Shown piece after piece: positions 1 through 12,500 of a stretch of 64,000 nucleotides of DNA. Each line of letters opens with the position of its first letter. Positions within the stretch are counted from its first letter, which is position 1. This stretch comes from Tenodera sinensis (lineage: Eukaryota; Arthropoda; Insecta; Mantodea; Mantidae): NCBI GenBank assembly GCA_030765045.1, contig CM060967.1:20279284-20343283 (forward strand), written 5' to 3'. The notes under the pieces are model-generated. The model was not told the origin of the DNA and made no database searches. It saw only the letters and a list, made by a program, of their open reading frames with translations. A program made the position numbers and the translations under genes.

Positions 1-1587
1 AATTATGATGGAGTATTTTCTTTTCAGGAATATATGTCCGTAAACATCTTGATATTGAGCTAGAGGGCATTAAAGTCTTTGAAACACTGTGTTGGGTTAG
101 ACAAAATTCCACCAAACAGGTCGCTATGCATTTTTACTACAAGACTTTAGAAGAGTTTTGAAATAAGACTAGCTGCATATCTTTAATTTTAAAAAATATA
201 ATACAAAACTCTGTTTTAAAACTTGATTTAATTATATGAGACTAAATCCATGTGCTCTGATGCAGGTCAAACCTTTTAACTGATTTACAGTACATATTGT
301 TATTTTTAATGCAAATACTACCATTAACGATCAAATTTTCTCCATAATTAAAAGACTTAAAACATAGTTAAAATAAGAACGAAACAAGAATTGAACAAGT
401 TCCTGTTTCTTGCACTTGATGTATGGCAGTAAAGGTGCTGTGATGAGACAAATGTCGCCTTAGGTAAAGATCAGTATAAAGATCTCATGTCCTTTCCACA
501 TTTCCCCAAGCAGCACCATGAACATAATGCATCTCTGCTAGTTCTCTTAAAAAAAGTAGGATGTTTTTATAATATACTGCAAAACAAAGTCCTTCCAGTA
601 AATGGAGCATTTTAGTATATGCTGATAGATGAGATAGATAACCGAAATCACAAAGTCACAATGTGTTGTATAATATGAGACAGAAATTTTTACCATTTGA
701 GTAACAAGACAGAGGTTTTAGGTTAATGGTAATATAAACAATGTTAAAAATAGAATACAAGTGATATTCCAAAATACAAAGAAAACAAAACATAAGTGAT
801 ATTCCATTGTCGAAGGAGGAACAAGGATCTGCGTGATAGAATTTCCCCTAACCCAACGTTAATGTCCAGTAGCTCGATAACAAGACAATTATGGGTATAC
901 ATTCACTACAAGAAAATACTCAAATAGAGCCCCTTAATTACGCCTTAAAATTATTCAGTGTTATTCTAACTCACCCTGTGTAATGAAGAAGTCTGTTGTA
1001 TTCACTACTTGCCTTTATACTTCATTGCCCATTTTTAATATTTTCTCTATTTCACTTCACATTTCTTTTAACTGCTTTAACCATATTTGTCCTAAAAATT
1101 CCCGTTTTCTCTATGTATTCACTCAGTCTTGAGATAATCTTCCTAACGTTCAGCTCTGGAAAAGTTCTCCATTTTTTTAGTCTTAAATTCTCTCTTCCTT
1201 TCTCTGTATCATCACATTTCAGAATAAAAAGTAAATTATTTTACAATTTACTACAGTTGGGACATTTCTCCCCACTTTGTCCCCCTCTTAGGCCCCTTCA
1301 ATTCGTTACACTATGCTCACCCATGCATACTCCTGGCCTCCTTGTTGCATACTTTAAGGTATTTTTCTTTTCCCGGTTCCATATTTAAAAATCCATATTC
1401 TAATACTGACCTTTTTTCCTTAAAACCACTTAAAATTTCTTCCTTTTCAATATCCTCCAATCTTGTTCTAATTTCTGTCCAGAAATACTTACTTTTATTG
1501 TTTCTTTCTGCCTATGCCTCCAATGATGTTATTTTGTGGTCTGGTTCTGCTCATAGCACTTACAAATGTTTAATGCGATGTTGCCAG
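1..1587. other. AT-rich non-coding DNA, probably intron upstream of a ZSWIM exon
   Basis: No reading frame here resembles a known protein. The stretch is AT-rich and ends in a splice acceptor (..ttgccag) just before conserved coding sequence, so most of it is probably intron of the gene whose exons follow. The open frames near 1,000-1,500 are low-complexity Phe/Leu/Ser-rich and are rejected as genes. Confidence 0.5.
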
Positions 1588-1806
1588 GATCCTCCAAACT
1601 GTGCCTTGAATGCCCTCACGCTGTGTGAAAATGAAGCCCTAGCCTTTGAGACAGCGTATCAGATTGTGATTGATGCTGCATCGCATATCATGACTTCATC
1701 TCAGCTCTTCACCATTGCAAGGTACATGGAACACAGAGGGTACCCCACAAGAGCCTACAAACTTGCAATGCTTGCCATGAAAAATGTACACCTTGCTTAT
1801 AATCAG
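1588..1806 (+). CDS. ZSWIM5/6-type zinc-finger SWIM protein, penultimate exon
   Basis: A 73-codon exon read in phase 0. It begins after a plausible acceptor (cag at 1585-1587) and ends at AATCAG followed by the donor gtatgt at 1807. Conserved blocks visible are LTLCENEALAFETAYQ, DAASHIMTSSQLFTIARYM and RAYKLAMLAMKNVHLAYNQ. I recognise these as the C-terminal helical region of animal ZSWIM4/5/6 proteins, large proteins with an N-terminal SWIM zinc finger linked to neural development. The frame is open further upstream, so the acceptor could lie up to about 30 nt earlier; I chose 1588 because similarity to the family seems to begin there. The exon joins in frame to the one at 2942. The SWIM domain itself is outside the window. 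The alternative paralogue ZSWIM8 fits the C-terminus less well. Confidence 0.8.
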
Positions 1807-2049
1807 GTATGTATTATCAATCATTTTAATAGTATATTTTCAAGTTTAATATTTTATTCTGTTTATTACATGCCATAGTATATTGTTCTCTATAGTCTAG
1901 GGGTAACATGCTACTGTGTGGTTCCCAAGGTTGCTGGTTGAGCCCAGCAGAGGATGATAAGTTTTCTGGGGCATAAAAATCCTTTTCATGAATTTCTTTG
2001 GAAGGGAAGTAAAGCTGATGTTCCCATGTCATAGATTTATATCACATAA

Positions 2050-2320
2050 AAAGAAGCTCAAGCATGATAAAGAGGCCTCTCAGCAAAATTAAGTGGTCTT
2101 TCACACCCAATATAATTAACCTCTCACCAAAGTGGCCCAGGTTCGATTCCAGTATGTGGAATTCGTGGTGGGTAAAGTGGCACTGGGGCAGGTTTCCTCC
2201 AGGTTCTCCAGTTTCCCCTGCCATCTCATTCCACCGGTGCTCCATCTTCATTCCATGTATCATCAGTGTCACCGCCTGCAGTGCCGTATGTAGTAAAAGT
2301 GGGCGTTAAACTCTTACAAA
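2050..2320 (+). repeat. tRNA-derived SINE (family A), diverged copy
   Basis: Contains a pol III B-box-like GGTTCGATTCC near 2130, followed by a pyrimidine-rich body (gtttcccctgccatctcattcc) shared with better copies at 10197 and 15829. It lies within the ZSWIM intron. The A box is degraded. Confidence 0.6.
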
Positions 2321-2639
2321 ATAAAGACACCCAATATAGAATAAAAATCTGTAAGCTGCAGCAGTTAAAAGGTGTCCATAAATAAACTTGATTTAACTTC
2401 CATTTGGAACATAGTAATCCATGTTTACTTTCTATAATACCTAATATAATAGACAGAGGAAGTATTACATTCCACACAAAACTCTGATATAAAGATTTCA
2501 TCAAAAGTACATGATTTAAGTCCCCTGAATCCAAATAAAAAAAAACCACTGTTAGAAAAAATATATTATGGAGTGGTTACAATATTTAAAAATCTGATCT
2601 CCTTTGTTAATTGTTTAGCTTCCCTCAAAGTCTTCACTA

Positions 2640-2880
2640 TTTTCTCTACATGATTGCTCCATGGTCACTCTCTCCCTCCTCTTTCCCTTCTGGCCCCCCA
2701 TACCTGTTTCAGTTTCCTGCTCTCATCCATCCTCTTTATGTGTCCAAACCATATTAAAACATTTATCTCTATCGTTTTTATTACTGCTTCATGATTAAGG
2801 ATGTTTCTTGTTTGACAGTTTCTTAACCTGTCCTGGTTTTCCCTATACATTTCCGTAAATACTTCAAACAAATTCTCTTC
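2640..2880 (-). mobile_element. LINE fragment (end of reverse-transcriptase ORF)
   Basis: The minus-strand reading contains DRLRNCQTRNILNHEAV followed by WFGHIKRMDESRKLKQVW. This is the characteristic 'R(L/I)RN..IR..L...WFGH(V/I)RMD..R' tail of many insect non-LTR retrotransposon ORFs. It is intronic and 5' truncated, and no tail or target duplication is recognisable. Confidence 0.55.
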
Positions 2881-2941
2881 CCTTTATAATACTGAAACAG
2901 ATGATATATTACATTATCACATATTGTGTTTATTTCCGAAG

Positions 2942-3502
2942 GACACTCATCCTGCCATCAACGACATCCACTGGGCCTGTGCTCTAAGTCATTCCCTGGG
3001 CAAGTCCGAGCTCACCAACATGATCCCGCTGCTGGTAAAGAATGTTCAGTGTGCAACCGTATTGTCAGACATACTGCGCAGATGCTCAATGACTGCTCCT
3101 GGCATCTCATGTCCTGGGGGTGGGGGCGGAGGAGTGGCTGGTGCAGACGGCGGCAAACACCATCACCACCACCACCATCATCATCATCGCAGCGGTGGAG
3201 GTGGCGGTCGTGGTAGTGCTGGCTGTGGCGGTGGTATGAAACCACTGTCATATGATCGACCACCTCTGCGACAGCTCTTGGAGGCAGCGGTAGCAGCGTA
3301 CGTTAATACCACACACTCTCGCCTCACACACATCTCACCGAGACATTATGGTGACTTCATAGACTTTCTTGGCAAAGCTCGTGACACGTTTATTCTCGCC
3401 CATGATGGCCATGCCCAGTTCACGCAACTCGTGGAAAACATGAAAGTGGCGTATAAGGGCAAGAAAAAGCTTATGTTCCTTGTAAAGGAAAGATTTGGCT
3501 GA
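2942..3502 (+). CDS. ZSWIM5/6-type protein, terminal coding exon
   Basis: The exon starts after the acceptor ..ttccgaag (2940-2941) with DTHPAINDIHWACALSHSL, in frame with the preceding exon, and runs 186 codons to TGA at 3500-3502. Family blocks are SELTNMIPLLVKNVQCATVL, SDILRRCSM, PPLRQLLEAAVAAYVNTTHS, RLTHISPRHYGDFIDFLGKA and the terminal KGKKKLMFLVKERFG, which closely matches the invariant end of ZSWIM5/6 as I know it. Between the conserved parts sits a low-complexity insert, about 3115-3235: Gly-rich, then ten consecutive His, then Gly/Arg-rich. The His run is encoded by mixed CAC/CAT codons, which suggests selection or age rather than fresh slippage. No frameshift is seen. The chain of two correctly phased exons with intact splice sites indicates a live gene. 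Confidence 0.88.
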   Translation, partial: DTHPAINDIHWACALSHSLGKSELTNMIPLLVKNVQCATVLSDILRRCSMTAPGISCPGGGGGGVAGADGGKHHHHHHHHHHRSGGGGGRGSAGCGGGMKPLSYDRPPLRQLLEAAVAAYVNTTHSRLTHISPRHYGDFIDFLGKARDTFILAHDGHAQFTQLVENMKVAYKGKKKLMFLVKERFG

Positions 3503-5630
3503 TGGCATCACTGGGAGGGAAGCATGAGTTGATTTCGTCGAGATTTGCTTCCTGTTGGTTAACGGACAGTTATTGTATATTACCACAGAGATTATTTATA
3601 CAGAAGAATAATTCTGCTTTCTGGCATTTGAGACAGCTGCACTTGCATGAATGTTTCCAGTTAAAATGGGTATGTTTTGAACAAAATTTAAAAAAACCAA
3701 CTAAAAAGTGATGATACTTTTGAAATTACCAGGCTTAAAAGCTCTGATGAATGCTGTCATTAATTTTGCTGCTAGGGTTAAGAGAACAAAGTGCAATGCC
3801 AAGCTGTCTAAAGTATTTTGTGCATTATGTAAAAACAGAATGATAATTTTAATGTACATGGAGATAATAGGTACTATCTGAGATCTCATATCCTTGTCTA
3901 CAAGTGTAATCCTATCAGAAATTAGTTATGCAAAAATAGTGTTGTACTTGAGAATGCAATTATTTGAGCGGTGATAATTTTTCTTTATGTATATACGTTA
4001 TTGTGTTCTTGTGTGTTTGTATGTGATACTTGTGTTTACAACCAAAGATTGTTGTTTGTATAAATTAGAAAAAAAAGGACAAATTTTTTATATGACAACA
4101 CATTTATATACCAAAACACTGTGCATGATGCAGAAGGTGAAATGGATGCATATTTCCAGTCTTGGAAAAGGTGTTCCCTAAGACAAGCCAATGCTACACA
4201 CATTTACGCTCTTAACAGTGTCGAGTACAAAAGGATGGCACATTGTTGGAAAAAACGTGATTCTGAAGCATGTTTTGCATTTTGGTTAAAATTCCATAAC
4301 TACCTCCATTATTAGGGATATGTTTAGTTCCTTGACTTGAAAGGTCAAAACGTTCTTTTCACTTTAGCTCTTCTCAGCGTAGAATTTATGATTCTGTATT
4401 GTCCTTCCATCTTTCTTGTGTGCAAGTATGTATGTGAGTGCATATATAGATGTATATATATTTTTTTCTAGGCTTGCAATTGCTTGATGCAGTATTTATT
4501 TTGAGAGTGAATGAATATTGCATATGTGTAAGGATTCTCTTTAAGTTTTATTTTATTGTTTCTGCTTGATTTGGTTATCTTCAAGTAGGAATGTGAACTT
4601 TGGCATTAAAATATGCGTATAAAGTATATTTATGGTTATATTTATCTGAAATGAGGAAACTCAAAATAGAAGTGAAATGCAGAAGTATATTTTCTAATTA
4701 TTTATATATAAATATAATTCAGAAAAAGTCATAGCCTCAGAAGCTCTTGAAGATAAAGTACAGAAGGATTGAAATGTGAATATATTGGAAATCATTTTGT
4801 GCTGTAGGGATAAAATTTCACAGTTGTGATGTCTACATTTAAATCTGCAGTTTATTTTTGTTTTATTAATACAGGAACACTTTGCAGTACCATGAAAGTA
4901 GACAAAATATTGGACACTTGTCAACATTCTTAGAATGGTGTAAGTGACTTCTAGTTCATATTCAGAATCCAAAATTTGGACTAAATTGAGGTTACATGCT
5001 GAACTGAAGGCTTAAATTTCCTCCTGCCAGAGAGCGTAGTTTATCTCTTTAAAATGTCTGGCTTTTGAGTTTGGTTAATACTTTCATATATTGAAGGTAG
5101 GAAATATTGCAGTAGAGGAGAAAATTGAAAGTAAAGTAAGTAATAATATATTTTAGAGGCATATACATCATATCACTGAATTAATTGAGCATTCTAAATC
5201 CTTTGTATGTCTGCAGTAGTGTAGCAAAGAGGATTTTGGAGGTTAAAACTCTCCCCAAAGATCCACAGAAACAACATTAAAATATATCAGACAAAATGAA
5301 CTCAAAGTTGTAGTAAGGTTTAAAGCAGTTGATTTCTGTTATTTTCTAATGAGAAGCAGTTGCAAGAAAATTACTGTATTTTTAACTGTTGCATCTCTTC
5401 AAAAGTATTTGTTTCAATCAGCACCCAAGGTAGCCTTCTGCAGTCATTCCAATAGATCAGTTGTGAAATGCAACCAGAGGGAATTCAAACTCCTACCACA
5501 ACTGCCAACCTCATCGACTGATATATGTAATTGTGGTAGTATCGCTGTACTTTTCATTTTACTGATAGAGTGAAAGAGAGAACTTTCTAATTTTGGTCTC
5601 ATTAGCAAAAAATAACTGGATTTATGCGTA
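3503..5630 (+). other. Probable 3' UTR and downstream flank of the ZSWIM gene
   Basis: No coding similarity is seen. The region directly follows the ZSWIM stop codon and is AT-rich without clear repeats. An ATTAAA occurs near 4602 and canonical AATAAA motifs lie further on (about 6231 and 6830), so the transcript end cannot be fixed by reading. Confidence 0.4.
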
Positions 5631-5654
5631 AATAAGATATGCGTAGAGTAGAAG

Positions 5655-5815
5655 ATTCATGGTTCAAATCCTGGCTATGACATTTAATTTTTCATTTCTG
5701 ATTCTACCTTTCAAAGTTTACCTACACGCAGTTTGTGTGTGTTAGAATAACCAATAATTATTGATTAACCTGATATATGGAAACTGTTATATAAAGACCC
5801 TTAAAGCCTGGGACT
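5655..5815 (+). repeat. tRNA-derived SINE (family D), 5'-truncated copy
   Basis: Contains GGTTCAAATCCTGGC (B box) followed by a body (catttaatttttcatttc ... cctttcaaagtttacc) that is repeated about 270 bp downstream at 5990. The A-box half is missing or degraded. Confidence 0.6.
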
Positions 5816-5911
5816 TAAGTACTTACAACTGTAAGTTGTTATTGGGGTACAAGTCTGAAATATGAGATTCACTTGTGGTCTACTGTTGAAATACAAATTG
5901 TTGGAGTATTT

Positions 5912-6090
5912 ATGCCATGGTAGCTCAGTGGTTAAGAGCAGCCACACTTAGAGCAAAAGATCTGTGGTTCAAATCCCACCTACAACATTCAATTTTTAAT
6001 TTCTCATAATACCTTTCAAAGTTTACCTGTGTATTTCAACAATCAATAATCATTGATTGGCATGTTATTTGGAAGTTATGTTAAGTTGTA
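5912..6090 (+). repeat. tRNA-derived SINE (family D)
   Basis: The tRNA-like head starts at TGGTAGCTCAGTGGTTAAGA (A box; the D-arm GCTC/GAGC pairs perfectly) and continues to GGTTCAAATCCCACC (B box). The T-stem is one base short and the anticodon arm does not pair, so it is not a functional tRNA gene. The body ctcataatacctttcaaagt is shared with the copy at 5655. A minus-strand relative lies at 36925-37012. Confidence 0.7.
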
Positions 6091-9000
6091 AATAACACTA
6101 AATTTATAGAGTTCATTTTATGGTATATCACAGTATCATTATAATACTTATTAGAATTTTCTTTTAAATAATCTGTAAAAAATCATGCACGTTTTGCCCT
6201 TAATTCCACATCAATTTATATAAAATTTGAAATAAATGAAATGTTCAAATTCTTATATATCACATTTCAATCCTACATCTGCAACAGATTACCTAAAGCA
6301 GTAAATGTTTAGCAGACTCTCAATAAATTCCGCAAATTTGTTTCAGTTTGAATTAAACTTCATATGTATTGACAAATAAGTCTAAAATTCATTTAGTAAT
6401 ACTTCAAATCCATGAATGGAAGAATTTGCTCAAAAATTGTAGATTTTTCAGAAGGTTCACCATGTGAACCATGTTTAATTTTATATTTTTTTATCTTAGC
6501 CACGTTTGCAAGGTATCGAAAAATGTCAGTGACTTTCAAGCTGTTTCATGCTTATGGACAGACAAAGCAATACTAATAGGTGCTTTGCAGAAGTAAATTC
6601 CCTAAATTTATTAAACATCTCTCAAATTTTGGTTACTCCTTGGAAAGACTGTTTCACAATAACCAAGAACTGAATTGGTTTTAAATAATAAGCTCTGAGC
6701 CTTACATTCCCTTAACAAAAAGAAAGAGAAACAAGCTCTTCAGTTGTTATATACATACTTCTTGTTTAAAATTTATTTGTTATTAGTCTAACTTCTGCAT
6801 TTTAAACGGAAATTGATTACAAATAAAAAATAAATTTTATTGTTTACAAAATTTCATTCTTTATGTATTGTGTTTCTGTATATGTGTTATATGTTATCAA
6901 AAATAATGTTCATTACTTGATTATGTTGCACAAATGTGAGTTTAATGTTGATAAAGACAGTATAGCCTAATGTTCGAGTTGATTCATTAAGTTTTTCTTC
7001 CTTTTATTCCATTTATTTACATGTGTACAAAGCATGACATTGAAATTTGTTTATGATTAGTATTAACTTGTTCCCTTTCTAACTTTGGAAAGTCTGTAAT
7101 GTAGTGTCTGATTTGTGCTCTACTTTTCACTGTCTTCTTCATCGAAAGTTTCATTGTCACAAAATAAAATTGAAGCATCAAATTTCAAGGGAAATGCTTA
7201 ATCCTTTGTTGGCAGCATTGTGATCTCAACACAGCGAGTTGTTTGGCATATACCGAGTGGAAAGGATATAGATGGCATACTTTATCCTGAGTTATATCTC
7301 GATGAATATATTGAAAAGGTTTATGTGCAATTTTTCTTTGTTAGTTTTTAGAAAAATGCTTTGAAATGTGGAGAATTTTGGCAATAGTGTTGTTGTTAGC
7401 TAATGCTGGATTTCTGACAATGAAGTCATTAATCCTCTTGCTCTCCAATAGTTTTCACTGATATTGAAGAGAGCAATAGCAGCAATAGTAACCGCTTTTT
7501 AGAGAGCACCATAGTGTAGGTGAACAGAAAAATAACACTTCATGGCTTAAAAATTAGAATACACGTGCTGTTTTTTTCAATTGTGCTACAAAAATTATAT
7601 TGCAATGTTAATTTTGCTAGTAATGGTTTATTCCCAATGCAGTTTTTCTTGCATTTTCAGTGAAATGTTTAATGAAAAATCTTAAAAGTGAAACTTATTT
7701 TAACTTTGACTGAAACAAAAAAAAAAGTATTTTAACTGAAACATTTATAATGCACTTAATACAAAAGCCAAATAGGTACAGTAACTAAAGCAATTTGTTT
7801 TGCACTTGGGTGCCAAAATGATGGTTAATGTCTTATTTAGCAGCCTACTGCACCAGTAATGAAGTCTCTTTTTCTCAGGGTCCTAATGGGAAAGAAAGTT
7901 TTGTTGGGAAAGATAAACCATCATACGAGTTGTATATTTTAGTACATCTTTCTTGTGCACCACATGGAAAATACTGCAATGCACATTTTCATTGTTTGTT
8001 ATTTCTGCACTGTTTTAACACAGAATAAAATATACAATATTCATTTTAGGTATGTAATATAAAAATGCATGTGCTACGTTAATTGAGAATAGCATATGTG
8101 TAACAGACCATAGTCCATGAAGCTTGTGCAAAGTGTTTGCATTGTCGCATTATGTTGGGTAATGGGTTATTAAAGCTGAACTCTTATTGGCAAATAGGCC
8201 ATGCTATCATTGGTTTATTGGTTTTAGCCAATGAAACTATGTTTTACATTTTGAATACTTTTATGACCAGATCTTTCTAGAAGAAATTAATTTAAATAAA
8301 TACATACATTGTTAAAATAACTAACAAAATTAATAATGTCCATGAATTTAGCTGTAGGTGATAAAAATAAATCTTGAAGGAATTATTTATAAATTAAATA
8401 AATAAAACTGTAACAATGATTAAATGTTAAATATGGAACAAGTAAATTCTATTTCATAGTTTAGACTATTGACACATAAACGTTATCAAAGCATTAAATA
8501 GAAACAAAAGAAAATGAAATATTTCTATTTAACAATAAAAATAAATGCAATAAAACAAAATGAATGTTTTTACATTAATATTCTATAAAAGAATTTACAA
8601 CTAAACTATATTTTTATGCAAAAAATTAAAGGTTAAAAGAAAATATAAGCTATATGCAATAATCAGTTATAGAATCACAGTTGTAACTTTGTAACTTCAG
8701 CATAAATTACAATTTGTACAAACAGAAGTGCTAAATTGATGCAAAAGAGACACTTAAATAGGAAGAACATGAATTATTTACTTTCTATCACTTACTTTAA
8801 TAACACTTGCTTGAATCATTTTGTGTGTTTACTTATAATACCACAAAAATTGTACATACCTTTTTTTCTGCTGAAATGAATGTTCATAAAGTAGGGTTAT
8901 AATTTTTATTTTTTATTTTATCTCTATATACATAACTGCTCAGTAAGAGGGTGACACCTACAGCCCTTCCACCCAGTATATTATAGGTTTAGACGTTTTT

Positions 9001-9908
9001 GTAATTGGATGGAATTTGTTTAAATGTATAACAGCAGTAATAGCAAACAAATGAAATGTTAGCCAGGAAGGTAGCAGTTGGGAAAGTCAAACAGATTCAG
9101 CTCCAGAAAGTTAAAAAAACCTCATCACTCCATATCACTCTGATCCTTTACACTGTTCATCTAGGGTAGCCATCAGGAACAATGGCAATAAATGACATAT
9201 AACACACAGGTAGGGGAAGTGCTGCATTGCAACTGTTTCCCATCTTTCTCAGGAAATATTTGTATTCACCATTTCTGTAGCTTGACTGTGAATAACACAC
9301 TTTCTTGCTTTTGCCATCGTCAGAACTGTTAACAAAATTACTATCACACAATGGAGTGGACTTATTGCTGTCACATGTGCTTTGAAACAGACTAGGCCTG
9401 ATTGGCTAGAAAACATGTGACTGTGATATGATGCACATTTATCTTCTCGCAACCGCCTTCATTTGTGACAGCAACTATAGTTTAGGGATGGCAAATTTAT
9501 GATAGGCATATTACTAGATAGCACATGGATACAATTTCATCTTATGGATACAAAAAATTACCTTTATTATTATTTGTTTTAACTAATTGCTAATTGAAGC
9601 ATGGAGGTTAAAGCAATGCACATCTTACAGGCGTCAGAGAAGATAAAAAGAGAGATCAGTAGTGAGTGGAGAGATGAAGGAGTTGTGTATTATCTGCACC
9701 ATTTATAATGGTGTCAGCAAACGATAGCAGTAGTAATAGTTTCAGTTATTATATGATTTTTGTTTCACTCAAATATCTTGAGAAATAATGCTTTGAGTCC
9801 TGATTTCATGAGCACCTATGAATTTAAAACACCAACTGTGACTTAGATTGATATTGAATGGCATGTGGTGATGCAAGCTGACAACAAAGGGGTTAAACCC
9901 TAATATAT
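6091..9908. other. AT-rich intergenic DNA without recognisable genes
   Basis: Only short open frames without family resemblance. Several poly(A)/AATAAA-like motifs (6824-6840, 8400) may include the ZSWIM transcript end. The minus frame at 9157-9452 is Ser/Cys-rich and unrecognised. Confidence 0.5.
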
Positions 9909-10740
9909 ACAAGGTATGTCCATAAAGTAAGTTTCCTTGGGCCATTTACAGAAATAAAACATAATTTAATTGAAAGATTTATTGGAACAGTTACAAGAAG
10001 TGTTGAGCTATTTTGCAACATATTCATCAGTGAAATTCAAGCATTTATCATACCATGAGATCAAACTTTGTATACCTGTATCATAAAAGTCTGCCACCGG
10101 GATTGGAACCATTGTGTGACAAACATCTTTGCCTCTGTCATTTTGGAAATGCTGACACTGACCAGGCAGAAATATCTTGAGGTGTTAGAAAAGATGCGGC
10201 GGTGCCGTAGCTGAACAGTTAGACTATATTCACCTATCACCAAGGTAGTTGGGTTCGATCCCAGGGACCAGCATATGGTATTCATGGAGGGTGTAGTAGC
10301 ATCTGTGCAGGTTTTCTCCAGTTTCCCCCACCACTCATTCCTCCAACTGCTCCATCATCACCTTTCATTCATCCATTTTACTGCATTTCACATCAACCTC
10401 TTCCTCACTCTCATACCTGGTGCTGGGCTAACCACCCGCTTCCAGGTCTCCACTCTGTCCGATCCATAGGTTTGTCTATTTCCTGACAGGCATCTGACCC
10501 TAGGCACAGTCCTAGGGGGTGTCAGTCCTCCATATGGGGAGGGTAAACAAATAAAGAAGAAGAAATAAAATATGGAAATCACCAGAAGCAAGGTCCTGAC
10601 AATAGGGTGGATGATTTAACATCTCCCAACCAAACCTGCAGATCTGTAGTCGAGTCCTATCATTGCTGCAAGATAACACCAACTCTAAGCATCTGTGCTG
10701 CTTGTTTTGAAAGGAGCTATGCTCTTGCATTCAAAAACTG
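9909..10740 (-). mobile_element. mariner transposase relic, 3' end with terminal repeat
   Basis: Read on the minus strand, the downstream part (10070-10190) gives FVTQWFQS and then DFYDTGIQSLISWYDKCLN, the C-terminus of mariner transposases, ending in a stop near 10010. The upstream part (10568-10735) gives FGWEMLNHPPYCQDLASGDF, the conserved block that contains the last aspartates of the D,D34D catalytic triad (usual form HPPYSPDLAPSDFHLF). The element end at 9909-9935 (aaggtatgtccataaag) matches a mariner terminal inverted repeat. A family-A SINE splits the gene at 10197-10564. Frameshifts and stops show it is dead. The N-terminal half and the other inverted repeat are not found. Confidence 0.75.
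10197..10564 (+). repeat. tRNA-derived SINE (family A), near complete, inside a mariner relic
   Basis: tRNA-like head: GTAGCTGAACAGTTAGAC (A box), then GGTTCGATCCCAGGGACC (B box). The body is pyrimidine rich (tttctccagtttcccccacc) and the 3' part reads gggagggtaaacaaataaag before (aag)n. It interrupts the mariner reading frame. A short (aag)n end fits LINE-mobilised SINEs. Confidence 0.8.
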
Positions 10741-12302
10741 TATCATGGACCATACACTACACTTTATCATGTAAACCAGTTGCTTTGTGCAATATATATG
10801 GCTTTCTAGCTCTGGAACAAGTGAGAATCATACTTTATGGATGTGCCTCTGTATTACATCTTTGAACTAGGCTTTCTGGCTCTAATTATTTGTTTGAGAT
10901 CCCTCTGAACAGGTTGGAGTGCACAGATATTTCTGTTTTCTACTTCCTCCTTCATTTTTATGTGTTGTTTAAATAGTGTATGCTTTAAAAAGCCATGAAG
11001 TGCAATGTAGCGTCAGTAATTATTTGTGTTAATGCTGAAGTAATTCTTGTTAACTGTTACTGCATATTGCAGAGGTCAGAGAACAGACCAGCATTGGCTT
11101 AACCTAGGATTTATGAACTGATGAGCATTCAGAAGTTGTTTTCATTCTTTGAAAAAGAAATCATAAATCTTGACCTCTGCATATATTTATAAAGAATGTA
11201 TGTTTGCAAGAAAATGTTAGTTTGAAAGTGGACTTTGATTAGCAAGAAATGTTATGAAATGAATAAGAGCAAAGACTCACATGAACATTTTATTCCTATA
11301 AATAAACATGCCACAGTATTGAGAGGTAAACCATAATCAATGTGTATTTTATTACAAATGCTTCCTTAGCTATGCGTGTATGAGATGAGAGAACTAGTAT
11401 TGCATATCGCTATATGAAGAGAACATGTATGTGTGTGTGAGTGAGTGAGTATAACAAACTTGTAAATATGTATAAAAATAATCAGCAGTTTCTACATGCC
11501 ATCCTTTTCAATTAACAGTGTCATTGCTGTAATGTAGTGTCTTTTTTTTATTAGTTACAAGGAGGCAGTCTGCCTCCGACGAGGCAGCAGCAACTGAGAA
11601 AAATTTGTTTTCATTATAGCATATCTTCTATTTTTTACTAGAGAAGTTTATTTTTATGAAATAAGCGACATGATTCTGTTCTGCCTGTCTGAAAATTATT
11701 GATAATATAACTTAATAATCACAGTTGTTCCTGAGACTGGGTTACAGATCTCCAACAGAAAAAAACCTGAATATACATGCGAGGCCTTGTAAATGTTGCA
11801 AGAAATGTGTGACCATCATCACTGATACCATTCAAAATTTTGATTCTCACAGTAGCCAGTTATACACCCAAGTTTTATTTCACGGTTTTCCACAGGCTGC
11901 TGAAGAACATAGCCACAGGACGAAAACTATGTAAGGATTCTTAAAGTCTATGGCCACTTCAATTTAAATAATGTTTTCAGTGACTATATTCTTCATGAAA
12001 AATAGGAAGTACTTAAATATGAATGTTTGACTTTTTGGCATACTTGGAAAATATTTCAAACTCTTCTTCAAAATTAAGTATTCAGGTTTTTACTATTTAG
12101 AAAAGCTTACAAAGTACAGTGAAATTAATATGACTGTTTATAAAAAACTATTCAATATTTCAGTAAGCATTCTTATTAGTAAAAATGTGATTTACAGCTT
12201 GCATACAAGGTTTCTTGCTTTAGTTAAATTTCATACAAATAGTAGTATTGACTCCCTATGAATTGTGTACAAATAGTTGTCTTTTATGTTATCATGTTGA
12301 AT
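10741..12302. other. AT-rich DNA, nothing recognised
   Basis: No coding similarity, RNA gene or complete repeat was recognised. A short (TG)n/(GAGT)n tract occurs near 11430-11450. Confidence 0.5.
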
Positions 12303-12500
12303 ACTGGACCAATAACTCTGTGGTAATGTGTGAGGACTGCATTTGGGAGGTTCTGAGTTTGATTCCTGTCAACAGTCCATTCTGACATTGGGATTTTCAT
12401 GGTTTTCCAAACACAATAGGCACATACCTGGATGGTTTCTCATCTGTCACAATTTCCTTTCCATCATTTCACTTCCATTACATTTCCCTCTCAACTTTCA
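12303..12500 (+). repeat. Diverged family-A SINE fragment
   Basis: Carries a tRNA-like stretch (aactctgtggtaatgtgtga ... gaggttctgagtttgattcc) in A-box/B-box spacing, followed by the family body (gggattttcatggttttcc, later ctgtcacaatttcctttcc). Strongly decayed compared with 10197 and 15829. Confidence 0.45.

Noticed and set aside
996..1587. Coding sequence upstream of the ZSWIM exon
   Set aside because: The frame is open but low-complexity and shows no ZSWIM similarity before the acceptor at 1585-1587.
5925..5995. tRNA gene candidate
   Set aside because: D-arm pairs well but the T-stem lacks a base and the anticodon arm does not pair; the following body is repeated at 5655, so it is a SINE.
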